Origin: Chlorobiota bacterium
GTDB lineage: Bacteria > Bacteroidota > Bacteroidia > Bacteroidales > B39-G9
Direction of reading: 5' to 3'
Length of the DNA stretch: 14,436 nucleotides
NCBI GenBank assembly: GCA_030632095.1
Contig: DAOVJU010000018.1
Location: 1-14,436 of the forward strand
Below are positions 1-8,050 of the stretch, piece by piece. Under the pieces are notes generated by a model that searched no databases, was not told the origin of the DNA, and saw only the letters and a list, made by a program, of their open reading frames with translations. Within the stretch, counting starts at the first letter, position 1. Every line of letters starts with the position of its first letter. The translations under genes and the position numbers were made by a program.

Positions 1-855
1 ATTATTATCTCCTCCCCATAAAGTCATGCCATACAATTTACCATTTGTACACTGAATTAGACTTCCATGAGGTTCAGAACCGGTCATTTCCTGAAAATTA
101 TGTAATCGTTCTACAGAATCAGCAAGCAAATTATATCTAAAAATTATTCCTTCATCATTTGTTCCTCCTTTTGTAGTCATACCATAAAAAGTACTGTCAT
201 TCACAAATAATAATTTCCCTTCAGGTTCAGAGCCATAAATTCCGTTAAAGTCAAATTTTTTATTAATGCTGTTCGTATTTAAATTAAATTCATAAATAAC
301 TCCATTGTCATATTCTCCTCCTTTGTGTGTCATACCGTAAAAAATACTGTCATTTAACTGAATTAAACCTGCAGTAGGCAAATCACCATTTTCAATATCA
401 AAATTTGCAAGAACAGTATATTCTTCAGTTTCAATGTTAAATTCGAATATAGTTCCTGCTTCACCGTCAAGGTATAAATCACCGGTTACTCCATATAGTT
501 TACCATTTGTAACTTGTATTAAGTCTTTACCAAAAAAATGTTCATACACATTTAAATGCTTCTTTAAACACTTATATGTAATATTCTCAATATTATACTC
601 AAACATCACATTTGCAGCAGTTCCATATAATTTTCCATTGCTGGCTTCTAATAATTTTCCAACAGGGCCACTTCCTTCAATTTGATAAAAAGAATAAACA
701 ACTTCATGTTCGGTTCCATCAAGGTTTACTTTATAAATGGTTCCTGCTCCATATTCACCCCCATAAGCAGTCATTCCAATTAAATGTTGAGAAAAAAGTT
801 TGCAATTGGTTATTATAAGCAAAATACTTGCTAGAATGATTAGAACCCTTTTCAT
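1..855 (-). CDS. Secreted GloVer-repeat protein, partial (3' end outside window)
   Basis: Reading the minus strand from the ATG at 855-853 gives 285 uninterrupted codons to the window edge, so the stop is not seen. The protein opens with a signal peptide (MKRVLIILASILLIITNCKLFSQ, likely cleaved after Q23; the Cys at 18 is not a clear lipobox). It continues with degenerate repeats of roughly 40-50 residues of the pattern G-x-P-x-G-x-L-I-x-x-x-x-G-x-L-Y-G-M-T-x-x-G-G-x-x-x-x-G-x-I-F-x-(Y/F)-N. Clear copies include NGKLYGMTLWGG near the edge, DSTFYGMTTKGG and DSIFYGMTHKGG. This matches the Gloeo/Verruco (GloVer, TIGR03803-type) tandem repeat, thought to form beta-propeller-like surface proteins. 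In Bacteroidota such proteins often end in a T9SS sorting domain, but that part lies outside the window. It is transcribed divergently from the PurF-like gene. The substrate or role is unknown. The call is firm as a coding region and good as a family. Confidence 0.85.
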   Translation of the reverse strand, partial: MKRVLIILASILLIITNCKLFSQHLIGMTAYGGEYGAGTIYKVNLDGTEHEVVYSFYQIEGSGPVGKLLEASNGKLYGTAANVMFEYNIENITYKCLKKHLNVYEHFFGKDLIQVTNGKLYGVTGDLYLDGEAGTIFEFNIETEEYTVLANFDIENGDLPTAGLIQLNDSIFYGMTHKGGEYDNGVIYEFNLNTNSINKKFDFNGIYGSEPEGKLLFVNDSTFYGMTTKGGTNDEGIIFRYNLLADSVERLHNFQEMTGSEPHGSLIQCTNGKLYGMTLWGGDNN

Positions 856-1016
856 AAGTATATAACATTTAATGATTATTAATCCAAAATTGAAATAAAG
901 TTATTAAATATCCAGCAAAGTGCAAAAGCAATTAGAGCATGAAACTAATTATTTATATTTAGCAAAATGTTGGTAGAAATATTAACTATTTTTAAAACTG
1001 ATATTAAAATTATCCA

Positions 1017-1024
1017 CATCTTTG
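1017..1024 (+). promoter_or_regulatory. Possible -7 box for the PurF-like gene
   Basis: CATCTTTG, followed by CG, lies 34 bp before the ATG at 1058 and matches the Bacteroidota -7 consensus TAnnTTTG except at its first base. No convincing TTTG -33 element stands at the usual distance. The 202-bp gap (856-1057) between the divergent genes holds nothing else recognisable and must carry promoters for both. Confidence 0.3.
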
Positions 1025-1057
1025 CGAAGTCATTAAAAATGATTATTTGATTATTCA

Positions 1058-2959
1058 ATGAGCGACCAGATTAAACACGAATGCGGGATTGCCTTATTAC
1101 GATTACTAAAGCCTTTAGAATATTACCAGATTAAGTATGGAACATGGATGTATGGCTTGAAAAAGTTGTATTTGTTGATGGAAAAACAACGTAATCGTGG
1201 CCAGGATGGAGCTGGTGTGGCTTCTGTTAAATTTGATCTCAAACCGGGGAATAAATATATTGATCGTGTCCGCTCAAATGGAGAAAATCCCATTATTGAG
1301 GTGTTTGATCATATTAATGGCAATTTTAAATCTGTTGAAGAAAAAAATCCGGAGCGGTTAAATGATGTAACCTGGGCAAAAGAAAATCTCCCATTTGCTG
1401 CTGAAATATATATTGGGCATCTTCGATATGGAACCTTTGGCCGGAATAGTATCGAAAATGTACACCCTGTAATGCGTGAAAATAACTGGAAATCGCGTAA
1501 TCTTGTTATGGCCGGTAATTTTAATCTTACCAATGTTGATGAACTTTTTCAAATTTTAATTGATCTGGGACAGCATCCAAAAGATTATTCCGATACTGTT
1601 ACTATTCTTGAAAAAATAGGTCATTTTTTAGACGAGGAAAACCAGGAGTTATTCAGAAAATTTAAGGGCAAGGGATATACAAATCAAGAAATATCGAAAA
1701 AAATCGCTGAATCAGTTGATATTGCAAAAATATTAAATATAGCAAGTAAACGTTGGGATGGTGGATACGTTATTGCAGGAATTCTTGGTCATGGTGATGC
1801 TTTCGTAAACCGCGATCCGAACGGAATAAGGCCGGCTTATTACTATTATGATGATGAAGTTTTTGTTGCTGCTTCTGAGCGGCCGGTTATTCAAACCGCG
1901 ATGAACGCACCTATAGAAGAAATTAGAGAAGTAAAACCTGGTCATGTTGTTATTGTTAAAAAAAATGGTGATGTTTCGGAAGAACAAGTGCTTGAACCTA
2001 AAGAAAAAATGTCTTGTTCTTTCGAAAGGATTTATTTTTCAAGAGGCAGTGATAAGGATATTTATAAAGAACGTAAAAAACTTGGTGAATTATTAGCTCC
2101 TTTTATTTGCAATGTGATCAATGGAGAAATTGAAAATTATGTATTTTCATTTATACCTAATACCGCTGAAACTGCTTTTTATGGGATGTTGAAGGGAATT
2201 GAAACGCAATTGATTAAAGTTAAAAAGCAACAAATGGAGGAGGAAGGAAAAACTCTAACTATGGATGATTTGAATAATATTCTTTCTTACCAGCCAAGAG
2301 TGGAAAAAATCGCAATAAAAGACCTTAAGCTGCGTACATTTATTGCTGACGACTCCGGCAGAAATGATCTAGTAGGACATGTATATGATGTAACCTACGG
2401 AACGGTAAAATCTAAGGTTGACAATTTGGTAATAATTGATGATTCAATTGTTAGAGGAACTACTCTAAGAGAGAGCATACTCAGAATATTAGACCGTCTT
2501 GAACCTAAAAAGATCGTTATTGTATCATCTTCACCTCAAATAAGATTTCCTGATTGTTATGGAATTGATATGGCAAAGCTAAGCGATTTTATTGCTTTTC
2601 AGGCAACTATTGCTTTACTGAAAGAAACTGGTAAGGAAAATGTAATTAATGAAGTTTATAAAAAGTCAAAAGCCCAGCAGAAATTACAAAAAGAAGAAAT
2701 TGTAAATTATGTAAAAGAAATTTATAAACCATTTACCGCTGAAGAAATTTCAATAAAGATAGCTCAATTGCTTAAAGCCAAAGAGCTTAAAGCCGAAGTT
2801 GAAATTATTTATCAATCAATTGAAAACCTTCATCTGGCATGTCCAAATCATAAAGGAGACTGGTACTTTACCGGTAGATATCCTACACCAGGAGGGAACA
2901 AAGTGGTAAATACCTCTTTTATCAATTATATTGAAGGAAAAGATGTACGGGCTTATTAA
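1058..2959 (+). CDS. Amidophosphoribosyltransferase family protein (PurF-like, long Bacteroidota form)
   Basis: PurF makes 5-phosphoribosylamine from PRPP and glutamine, the first step of cytosolic de novo purine synthesis. Class II glutaminase features seen: Cys9 in HECGIA (implying removal of an 8-residue propeptide to expose the nucleophile), RNRGQDGAG around 45-53, GHLRYGTFG, AGNFNLTN and RDPNGIRP. The PRT domain carries the PRPP loop VIIDDSIVRGTT at 458-469 and CSFERIYFSR from 320. At 633 residues it is longer than the usual ~450-510. Extra length includes a charged segment at about 385-440 and a charged helical region at about 530-585. Of the Cys positions that ligate the Fe-S cluster in Bacillus-type PurF, C320 and C500 have counterparts, but the C-terminal CxxCFTG motif reads KGDWYFTG (599-606), with the nearest Cys at 595, so a 4Fe-4S cluster is doubtful. 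Bacteroidota often encode a second, shorter PurF, so this may be a paralogue with altered regulation. The family is certain; the exact role is less so. Confidence 0.88.
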   Translation: MSDQIKHECGIALLRLLKPLEYYQIKYGTWMYGLKKLYLLMEKQRNRGQDGAGVASVKFDLKPGNKYIDRVRSNGENPIIEVFDHINGNFKSVEEKNPERLNDVTWAKENLPFAAEIYIGHLRYGTFGRNSIENVHPVMRENNWKSRNLVMAGNFNLTNVDELFQILIDLGQHPKDYSDTVTILEKIGHFLDEENQELFRKFKGKGYTNQEISKKIAESVDIAKILNIASKRWDGGYVIAGILGHGDAFVNRDPNGIRPAYYYYDDEVFVAASERPVIQTAMNAPIEEIREVKPGHVVIVKKNGDVSEEQVLEPKEKMSCSFERIYFSRGSDKDIYKERKKLGELLAPFICNVINGEIENYVFSFIPNTAETAFYGMLKGIETQLIKVKKQQMEEEGKTLTMDDLNNILSYQPRVEKIAIKDLKLRTFIADDSGRNDLVGHVYDVTYGTVKSKVDNLVIIDDSIVRGTTLRESILRILDRLEPKKIVIVSSSPQIRFPDCYGIDMAKLSDFIAFQATIALLKETGKENVINEVYKKSKAQQKLQKEEIVNYVKEIYKPFTAEEISIKIAQLLKAKELKAEVEIIYQSIENLHLACPNHKGDWYFTGRYPTPGGNKVVNTSFINYIEGKDVRAY

Positions 2960-2979
2960 TATTTCCTTTAGTACATCTT
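2940..2979 (+). repeat. Inverted repeat spanning the PurF-like stop codon
   Basis: AAGATGTAC (2940-2948) and GTACATCTT (2971-2979) are perfect 9-bp inverted arms around a 22-nt loop that contains the TAA stop at 2957-2959. No T-run follows, so it is not a typical intrinsic terminator. It could be a weak 3' stabilising hairpin or chance. Confidence 0.4.
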
Positions 2980-2998
2980 AATAACTTATATTAGACAT

Positions 2999-3022
2999 TC
3001 GTTTAAGAATAGTATATTTTTG
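2999..3022 (+). promoter_or_regulatory. Promoter-like element: 13-mer plus TATTTTTG box
   Basis: TCGTTTAAGAATA (2999-3011) is followed after 3 nt by TATTTTTG (3015-3022), a full match to the Bacteroidota -7 box TAnnTTTG, 27 nt before the ATG of the O-antigen ligase gene. The same 13-mer with the same 3-nt spacing stands before the TIG/PKD gene at 5201-5224. The 13-mer occupies the space between the usual -33 and -7 elements, and no TTTG is visible at -33. It may be a binding site for an activator or an alternative sigma factor. Confidence 0.5.
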
Positions 3023-3049
3023 AGGAGATATTATTAACTGTTATTATAA

Positions 3050-5158
3050 ATGAATTCTTTTATAAGTAGAGGAATATCAGGTTTAAAATCTTCTTTTTTA
3101 GTTTGGTTTCCATTAATAATTATACTTCTAATAAGGTCAAAGCTAACCCTCGATCCTGTATTACTACCAAGGTTTATTCTACTTTCAGGTTTTCTACTTG
3201 GAATATCAATTTTTATTCTATTAAGGAAAATAGTCCTCAGAGATCAGGTTTTTTATAAAAAAAACAATATTTTTTTTAAGGCATTTATCATTTATGTTAT
3301 AGTCTCGGTGTTTAGCTTTTTAATAAGTTCAAATGTGTCGGATGCGATTTTTGAATTTCAAAAGATTTTGCTAACTGGAATTGTGATCTTTTTAATTTGC
3401 CTTTACTATGATAATTATCTGGAATTAATAAATTACCTGGTTATGACTACGGTTGTTTTGAGTCTGATAATTGGATTCATAGGTATATATGAACTTATAA
3501 AAACACTGAATGAAGTTGGCTTGAGTCATGAGAATATGTATCACATAAAATCAACTTTTGCACATAAAAACATATTCTCTGAAATACTTTTTCTTTGCCT
3601 GGCTTTTAATCTTCATGCTGTTTTACAACAAAAATCAATTTGGAAATATTTAGGTGGTTTTGCTGCTTTTTTATGTTTGTTTTTTATAACTATTTTAATG
3701 TCAAGAGCAATATGGATAGCATTAGCAGGAAGTTTATTTAGTACGCTAATTATATTTTTCGTTTTCAAGTCAATCCACAAGAATCAAGTAAAGAAAGAAA
3801 ACAAAAAGGGATTACTTTTCCTGGTAATCTTATTTCTTTTAACTATTTCGCTTGCTGTTTTTATTTATACAAGGCAAGATGGTTTTAGTACATTTCAAAA
3901 GCAAACAGTTAAAATTGTCAATTTCAATTATGGCTCAACAAAAGACCGAATTCAACTTTGGAAAAAATCAGTTGAAATAGTAAAAGATAATCCCTTTTAT
4001 GGAACCGGTCTGGCAAGTTGGAAAATTGAAATTCTCAAACACGGAAATCGTAATTTGCGATCAGAAGATCAAATTACTTTTTATCAACGGCCGCACAACG
4101 ATTACATCTGGGTACTAGCAGAGCAAGGCATTTTAGGACTGCTTTTATATTTATCTTTATTTGCAGTTATACTTTGGCAGGTATTTTCCATACTCAAAAA
4201 AGAAAAGTCTGATTCTGAATATTTATTTTTTTTGCTCATGTTCTTTTCAATTATTGGATATATGATATTTTCATTATTCAGTTTTCCGAAAGAAAGAATT
4301 GAACACGGAATTATACTCTCATTTATTTTTAGTACTGTAATATTAAAATATAATGTGATAAGTGAATCGAAAAATCCAATTGTGAAAGTCAAAACGCGCC
4401 AAATTATTGTCATAATAATTATAATTATGTTGTTATCTAATTTGTATGTCGGAATACAAAGATTTAATTCAGAAAATCATACACGAAAAGCATTTGCTCA
4501 TAGAAATAAATCAAACTGGACAGGAATGATTCATGAAATTGATCAAGCTCAATCGTTCTTCTATAAAATGGATCCATTTAGTACTCCTATTGCATGGTAT
4601 AAAGGCATGGCCTGGTTCAATTTAAATAAAATTGATGAAGCATTAATTTCTTTCCATATGTCGTATTTGATTAATCCTTATCATATCCATGTTTTGAATA
4701 ATTTAGGAACCTGTTACGAGTTAAAAAATCAGCATGTAATTGCATTAGATTATTTCAATAAAGCACTTGAAATCTCACCTAAATTTAAAAATGCTTTATT
4801 CAATAAGTGTGCTGTTGAGTATAACTTAAATAAAAAAGATAAGGCTTATGCAACCCTGAGACAAATTGATACATCTAATACAAGTAATAAGTATTACAAA
4901 TTTTTAAATGTTTTATTGAATCCAATTATTGAAAGATCGATTGATAAAATTGAGAATGAACAATTAAAGCATGTTCTTATTTCAATAGCAAAATCAGATA
5001 AGTGGATGTTTGAAATTCATAAAAAATCTATTTTAAACAATCAAAATTTTGAAAGCCAATTAATTGATGATGGAATTTACACCCTATTAAACATTAATAA
5101 ATCAATAACCGAGAAAGAAGCTGAAGAATTAAGAAATAAGTACAATCAAAATATTTAA
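3050..5158 (+). CDS. O-antigen ligase/polymerase family membrane protein with C-terminal TPRs
   Basis: This is a polytopic inner-membrane protein of the Wzy_C/O-antigen ligase superfamily (WaaL/Wzy), which transfers or polymerises lipid-linked glycans on the periplasmic face. About ten or more hydrophobic segments lie in residues 15-480. Family signatures: the membrane motif MSRAIW with Arg219, then the large periplasmic loop with DRIQLW (299-304), NPFYGTGLASW and RPHNDYIWVLAEQGILG, where His349 sits in the conserved loop position implicated in activity. After the last helix (~455-475) comes a soluble, probably periplasmic, tail with tetratricopeptide repeats at about 514-547, 548-581 and 582-615, then a divergent helical end. 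The 702-residue ligase-plus-TPR architecture is common in Bacteroidota. No other glycosyltransferase genes are adjacent, so the glycan is unknown. In T9SS bacteria a ligase of this family can build the A-type LPS to which sorting-domain cargo is attached; that link here is inference. Whether it is a ligase or a polymerase cannot be decided from the sequence. Confidence 0.85.
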   Translation: MNSFISRGISGLKSSFLVWFPLIIILLIRSKLTLDPVLLPRFILLSGFLLGISIFILLRKIVLRDQVFYKKNNIFFKAFIIYVIVSVFSFLISSNVSDAIFEFQKILLTGIVIFLICLYYDNYLELINYLVMTTVVLSLIIGFIGIYELIKTLNEVGLSHENMYHIKSTFAHKNIFSEILFLCLAFNLHAVLQQKSIWKYLGGFAAFLCLFFITILMSRAIWIALAGSLFSTLIIFFVFKSIHKNQVKKENKKGLLFLVILFLLTISLAVFIYTRQDGFSTFQKQTVKIVNFNYGSTKDRIQLWKKSVEIVKDNPFYGTGLASWKIEILKHGNRNLRSEDQITFYQRPHNDYIWVLAEQGILGLLLYLSLFAVILWQVFSILKKEKSDSEYLFFLLMFFSIIGYMIFSLFSFPKERIEHGIILSFIFSTVILKYNVISESKNPIVKVKTRQIIVIIIIIMLLSNLYVGIQRFNSENHTRKAFAHRNKSNWTGMIHEIDQAQSFFYKMDPFSTPIAWYKGMAWFNLNKIDEALISFHMSYLINPYHIHVLNNLGTCYELKNQHVIALDYFNKALEISPKFKNALFNKCAVEYNLNKKDKAYATLRQIDTSNTSNKYYKFLNVLLNPIIERSIDKIENEQLKHVLISIAKSDKWMFEIHKKSILNNQNFESQLIDDGIYTLLNINKSITEKEAEELRNKYNQNI

Positions 5159-5200
5159 TAATGATCGAAAAGAAAAAATCAGACTAAATCATATATAATA

Positions 5201-5224
5201 TCGTTTAAGAATACATTATCTTTA
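5201..5224 (+). promoter_or_regulatory. Promoter-like element: second copy of 13-mer plus TATCTTTA box
   Basis: TCGTTTAAGAATA (5201-5213) is followed after 3 nt by TATCTTTA (5217-5224), 68 nt before the ATG of the TIG/PKD T9SS cargo. Sequence and spacing match the element at 2999-3022, while the 3-nt gap and the flanks differ. This suggests selection for the core motif rather than a recent duplication. The rest of the 134-bp gap 5159-5292 is A-rich with no other recognisable site. Confidence 0.45.
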
Positions 5225-5292
5225 ACAAAAAAAAAGAAATAATCAGTACGAACAGTAAAAGACATTTTTAAACATTTATTTAGGCAAAAATT

Positions 5293-6723
5293 ATGAAAAA
5301 GATAATCATATTTTATGTGCTACTAATTTTTTATACTTCATCGCTTTTCTCACAATCAATTGAATTGGTCAACCCGAATTCAGGAGTTCAAGGTGAAGAA
5401 TTAATGGTAAGTATTAGCGGTCAAAACACTAATTTTGGACAGGGAACTAGCACTACAGAAGTTTGGTTTAGCCAGGGGAGTTCAACTGTTATTTATCCTT
5501 CAAATGTAGATATAGAAAGTGAAATATCGCTGGAAGCTGATTTTAAATTCACCAATTTCAATAATATTGGATTTTATGATGTTAATGTATCGAATCCAAT
5601 TGATGGATTAGTCACATTGTATGATGGATTTTATTTGTATCCAAATCCGAATCCACCTTATTTAGTCTCGGTAGAACCAAATTCTGCTGCACCTGGTGAA
5701 TCATTAACAGTTGATATTAGTGGACAAAATACTAATTTTGGGCAAGGTACAAGTACCACAGAAGTTTGGTTTACTCAAGGAACCTCAACCATAATTCATC
5801 CTGAAAATATTGGAATCCTTTCACAAAATGTAGTTGAAGCACATTTTTCCTTTGAAGAATTTGATCCTGTTGGAGATTATAATGTAAATGTTTGGAATTC
5901 ATATGACGGACATATGATATTGTACGATGCTTTTAATTTGGATTGCACCCCAATTCCTCCAGATATGCCAATCTGGCCAACTACCTTATGTATAAATCCC
6001 GACAATACAAGTTATTCAACTGTCGAAATTGTAGATGTATTACAATATGTCTGGTCTGTTACTCCATTTTCAGCAGGTGAATTAGAGAGCAATGAGATTT
6101 ATGTAACAGTTAATTGGTCAGACACATTTGAGGGAGTAGCTAATCTAAAAGTAAAAGCTGTAAACGAGTGTGGATTTGGAAATTATTCTGAAGCTTTGAC
6201 TGTTACTATAAGTGATAATGAAACAGTGGCAGGCTTTGATTATGAAAAAGTCGGTCTTGTAATTAACTTTTATAATACTTCATATAATGCAGATACATAT
6301 ATTTGGGATTTTGGTGATCAGAATACCAGTACAGAAATAAGTCCTGAACATTTATATTCACAAGATGGTGCGTACAGTATTCAATTAATTGCATCAAGTT
6401 TAAACTGTGGAACTGACACAATTAGTCAAACTATAACTGTTTATGGATCATATTTTTCATTATTGAGTACTGGCTCTAATGATAAAATTAAAATTACACC
6501 AAATCCTTCTAATGGTTTATTCAACCTGAAGATAGAAAATTCAAAAGATGATGATGTTTTTATTGATGTATTCAATATAAACGGTCAAATTGTCTTTTCT
6601 GAAAAGGTTCTTTCAGATGATAATCCACAGGAAATTGATTTATCAGAATATTCAGAGGGGATTTATTTTTACAAAGTACAAGGAAGCAATATTCAGAAAA
6701 TTGGTAAGCTGATAATAAAATAA
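5293..6723 (+). CDS. T9SS-secreted surface protein with two TIG-like repeats and a PKD domain
   Basis: A clear signal peptide (MKKIIIFYVLLIFYTSSLFSQ) is followed by two tandem IPT/TIG-like immunoglobulin-fold repeats of 101-residue period. Both contain GQNTNFGQGTSTTEVWF, starting at G43 and G144. Then comes an Ig/PKD-like segment (~220-310) with paired Cys in LCINP and NECGFG, and a PKD domain with the signature YIWDFGD (about 336-342) ending near residue 385. The last ~75 residues are a type A T9SS sorting domain (Por_Secre_tail): ITPNPSNGLFNL at 401-412, an INGQIVF strand, SEGIYFYKV and the basic end KIGKLIIK. The protein should cross the outer membrane through T9SS and be released or anchored to A-LPS. 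No catalytic domain is seen, so an adhesive or structural role is likely. The neighbouring O-antigen ligase gene shares its upstream motif. Confidence 0.9.
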   Translation: MKKIIIFYVLLIFYTSSLFSQSIELVNPNSGVQGEELMVSISGQNTNFGQGTSTTEVWFSQGSSTVIYPSNVDIESEISLEADFKFTNFNNIGFYDVNVSNPIDGLVTLYDGFYLYPNPNPPYLVSVEPNSAAPGESLTVDISGQNTNFGQGTSTTEVWFTQGTSTIIHPENIGILSQNVVEAHFSFEEFDPVGDYNVNVWNSYDGHMILYDAFNLDCTPIPPDMPIWPTTLCINPDNTSYSTVEIVDVLQYVWSVTPFSAGELESNEIYVTVNWSDTFEGVANLKVKAVNECGFGNYSEALTVTISDNETVAGFDYEKVGLVINFYNTSYNADTYIWDFGDQNTSTEISPEHLYSQDGAYSIQLIASSLNCGTDTISQTITVYGSYFSLLSTGSNDKIKITPNPSNGLFNLKIENSKDDDVFIDVFNINGQIVFSEKVLSDDNPQEIDLSEYSEGIYFYKVQGSNIQKIGKLIIK

Positions 6724-6821
6724 AAAGGGTATTAATAAATCTTTGAAAGTAGTTGTGTCTTCTTTATACAATTTTGTATTATAACTTCATATTATTGTTT
6801 CTTTTAATGTTCTGTTATTTT

Positions 6822-6848
6822 TAGACTTTTTATTTAGTAAAAAGTTTA
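6822..6848 (+). terminator. AT-rich hairpin before the threonine aldolase gene
   Basis: ACTTTTTA (6825-6832) and TAAAAAGT (6838-6845) are perfect arms with a 5-nt loop. The stem extends to 11 pairs (6822-6832 with 6838-6848), including one G-U pair. It is AT-rich and followed by TTTCTGC rather than a clean T-run. It may be a weak terminator for the upstream gene about 100 bp earlier, or a 5'-leader structure 34 bp before the next ATG. The remaining part of the 6724-6882 gap shows nothing firm. Confidence 0.35.
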
Positions 6849-6882
6849 TTTCTGCATTCAAATTTTTTTAAAACTTAGTAAC

Positions 6883-7917
6883 ATGACTTCCAAACATGGA
6901 TTTGCAAGCGATAATAATTCCGGTGTTCATCCTGACATTTTCAAAGCAATGCAAGATGTTAATATCGGACACACAATAGCTTATGGAGATGATGTATATA
7001 CCAGTGAAGCAATTGAAAGAATTAAAAACTTGTTTGGCAAACATGTTGAGGTATATTTTGTCTTTACCGGGACAGCAGCAAATGTTTTAGGATTAACGGC
7101 TGTTACACGTTCATATAATTCAATCATCTGTGCTGAAACCGCACATATCAACGAAGATGAATGTGGCGCTCCTGAAAAATATTCAGGATGTAAAGTTTTA
7201 AGTGTTGAAACTCAGGATGGTAAATTAACTCCGGAATTAATTCAAAAACATCTCTATGGATTTGACTTTGAGCATCATTCGCAACCAAAAATTGTTTCGA
7301 TAACCCAGGCTACTGAAATGGGAACGGTTTACAAACCTGAAGAGATACAAATAATCGCTGATTTCGCGCACAAACACAATTTGCTGGTTCATATGGATGG
7401 TGCAAGAATTAGTAATGCTGCTGCGTTTTTAAATTGCGACTTTAAGAAAATTACTACTGATGCAGGTGTAGATATATTATCATTTGGCGGAACAAAAAAC
7501 GGAATGATGTATGGCGAAGCAGTTATATTTCTTAACAACTCCCTGGCGCCGGATTTCAAATATTTTAGGAAACAGGGAATGCAGTTAACATCAAAAATGC
7601 GTTTCATTGGAGCCCAGTTCTCAGCTTTTTTAACAGACGATTTGTGGTTGCGTAATGCAAAGTATAGCAATAAAATGGCACAATTGCTTGCTGAGAAAGT
7701 TAAGGATATTCCAGATATAAAAATTACACAAGCTGTTGAAGCTAATGGTGTATTTGCCATTGTTCCACAACATATAATACCTGAGCTTCAAAAAGAATTC
7801 TTTTTTTATATGTGGAATGAAGAAACTTCAGAAGTTCGCTGGATGACTTCATTTGACACAACGGAGGATGATGTAATTCAATTTGTAGAAACCATAAAAA
7901 AACAATTCAATATATAG
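6883..7917 (+). CDS. ltaE: Low-specificity L-threonine aldolase (PLP-dependent)
   Basis: This cytosolic PLP enzyme of the aspartate aminotransferase fold cleaves L-threonine and L-allo-threonine to glycine and acetaldehyde. It is 344 residues, the usual length. Family features in order: the N-terminal FASDNNSGVHPDIFKAM, GDDVYTSEAIERIKNLFG, the cofactor-binding FVFTGTAANVLGL near 60-70, the AETAHINEDECGAPE loop, the HMDGARISNAA motif whose Asp contacts the PLP pyridine nitrogen, and the Schiff-base lysine K205 in SFGGTKNG. The ATG at 6883 fits the family's N-terminus; no Shine-Dalgarno is seen, as is usual in the phylum. It stands alone between two surface-protein genes, with 159 bp upstream and 241 bp downstream, so it is probably monocistronic. 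A related beta-eliminating lyase activity on another beta-hydroxy amino acid cannot be excluded. Confidence 0.88.
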   Translation: MTSKHGFASDNNSGVHPDIFKAMQDVNIGHTIAYGDDVYTSEAIERIKNLFGKHVEVYFVFTGTAANVLGLTAVTRSYNSIICAETAHINEDECGAPEKYSGCKVLSVETQDGKLTPELIQKHLYGFDFEHHSQPKIVSITQATEMGTVYKPEEIQIIADFAHKHNLLVHMDGARISNAAAFLNCDFKKITTDAGVDILSFGGTKNGMMYGEAVIFLNNSLAPDFKYFRKQGMQLTSKMRFIGAQFSAFLTDDLWLRNAKYSNKMAQLLAEKVKDIPDIKITQAVEANGVFAIVPQHIIPELQKEFFFYMWNEETSEVRWMTSFDTTEDDVIQFVETIKKQFNI

Positions 7918-8050
7918 GTTTGTGTTATGAAAAATCTCTTTATTAAACTATCTTGTAAATTTGGTTTAGCTGATTTTTAGTTTCATTGAAAAGATATTAT
8001 TGGATACCCTTTTTACCTGAATTATTTTTTCATTTCACATACTATTACTA

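Noticed and set aside
434..818. Two overlapping plus-strand open frames (434-685 and 612-818)
   Set aside because: They are antisense to the well-supported GloVer-repeat gene and their translations show no domain or plausible start context.
4102..4413. A 103-codon minus-strand open frame
   Set aside because: Antisense to the membrane-spanning and periplasmic-loop region of the O-antigen ligase gene; no independent support.
7389..7760. A 123-codon minus-strand open frame
   Set aside because: Lies entirely antisense within the conserved threonine aldolase gene and has no recognisable protein features.
7927..7980. A 17-codon frame starting MKNLFIKL just after the threonine aldolase gene
   Set aside because: Too short, no conserved feature and no nearby promoter or partner; its signal-peptide-like start is easily produced by AT-rich sequence.
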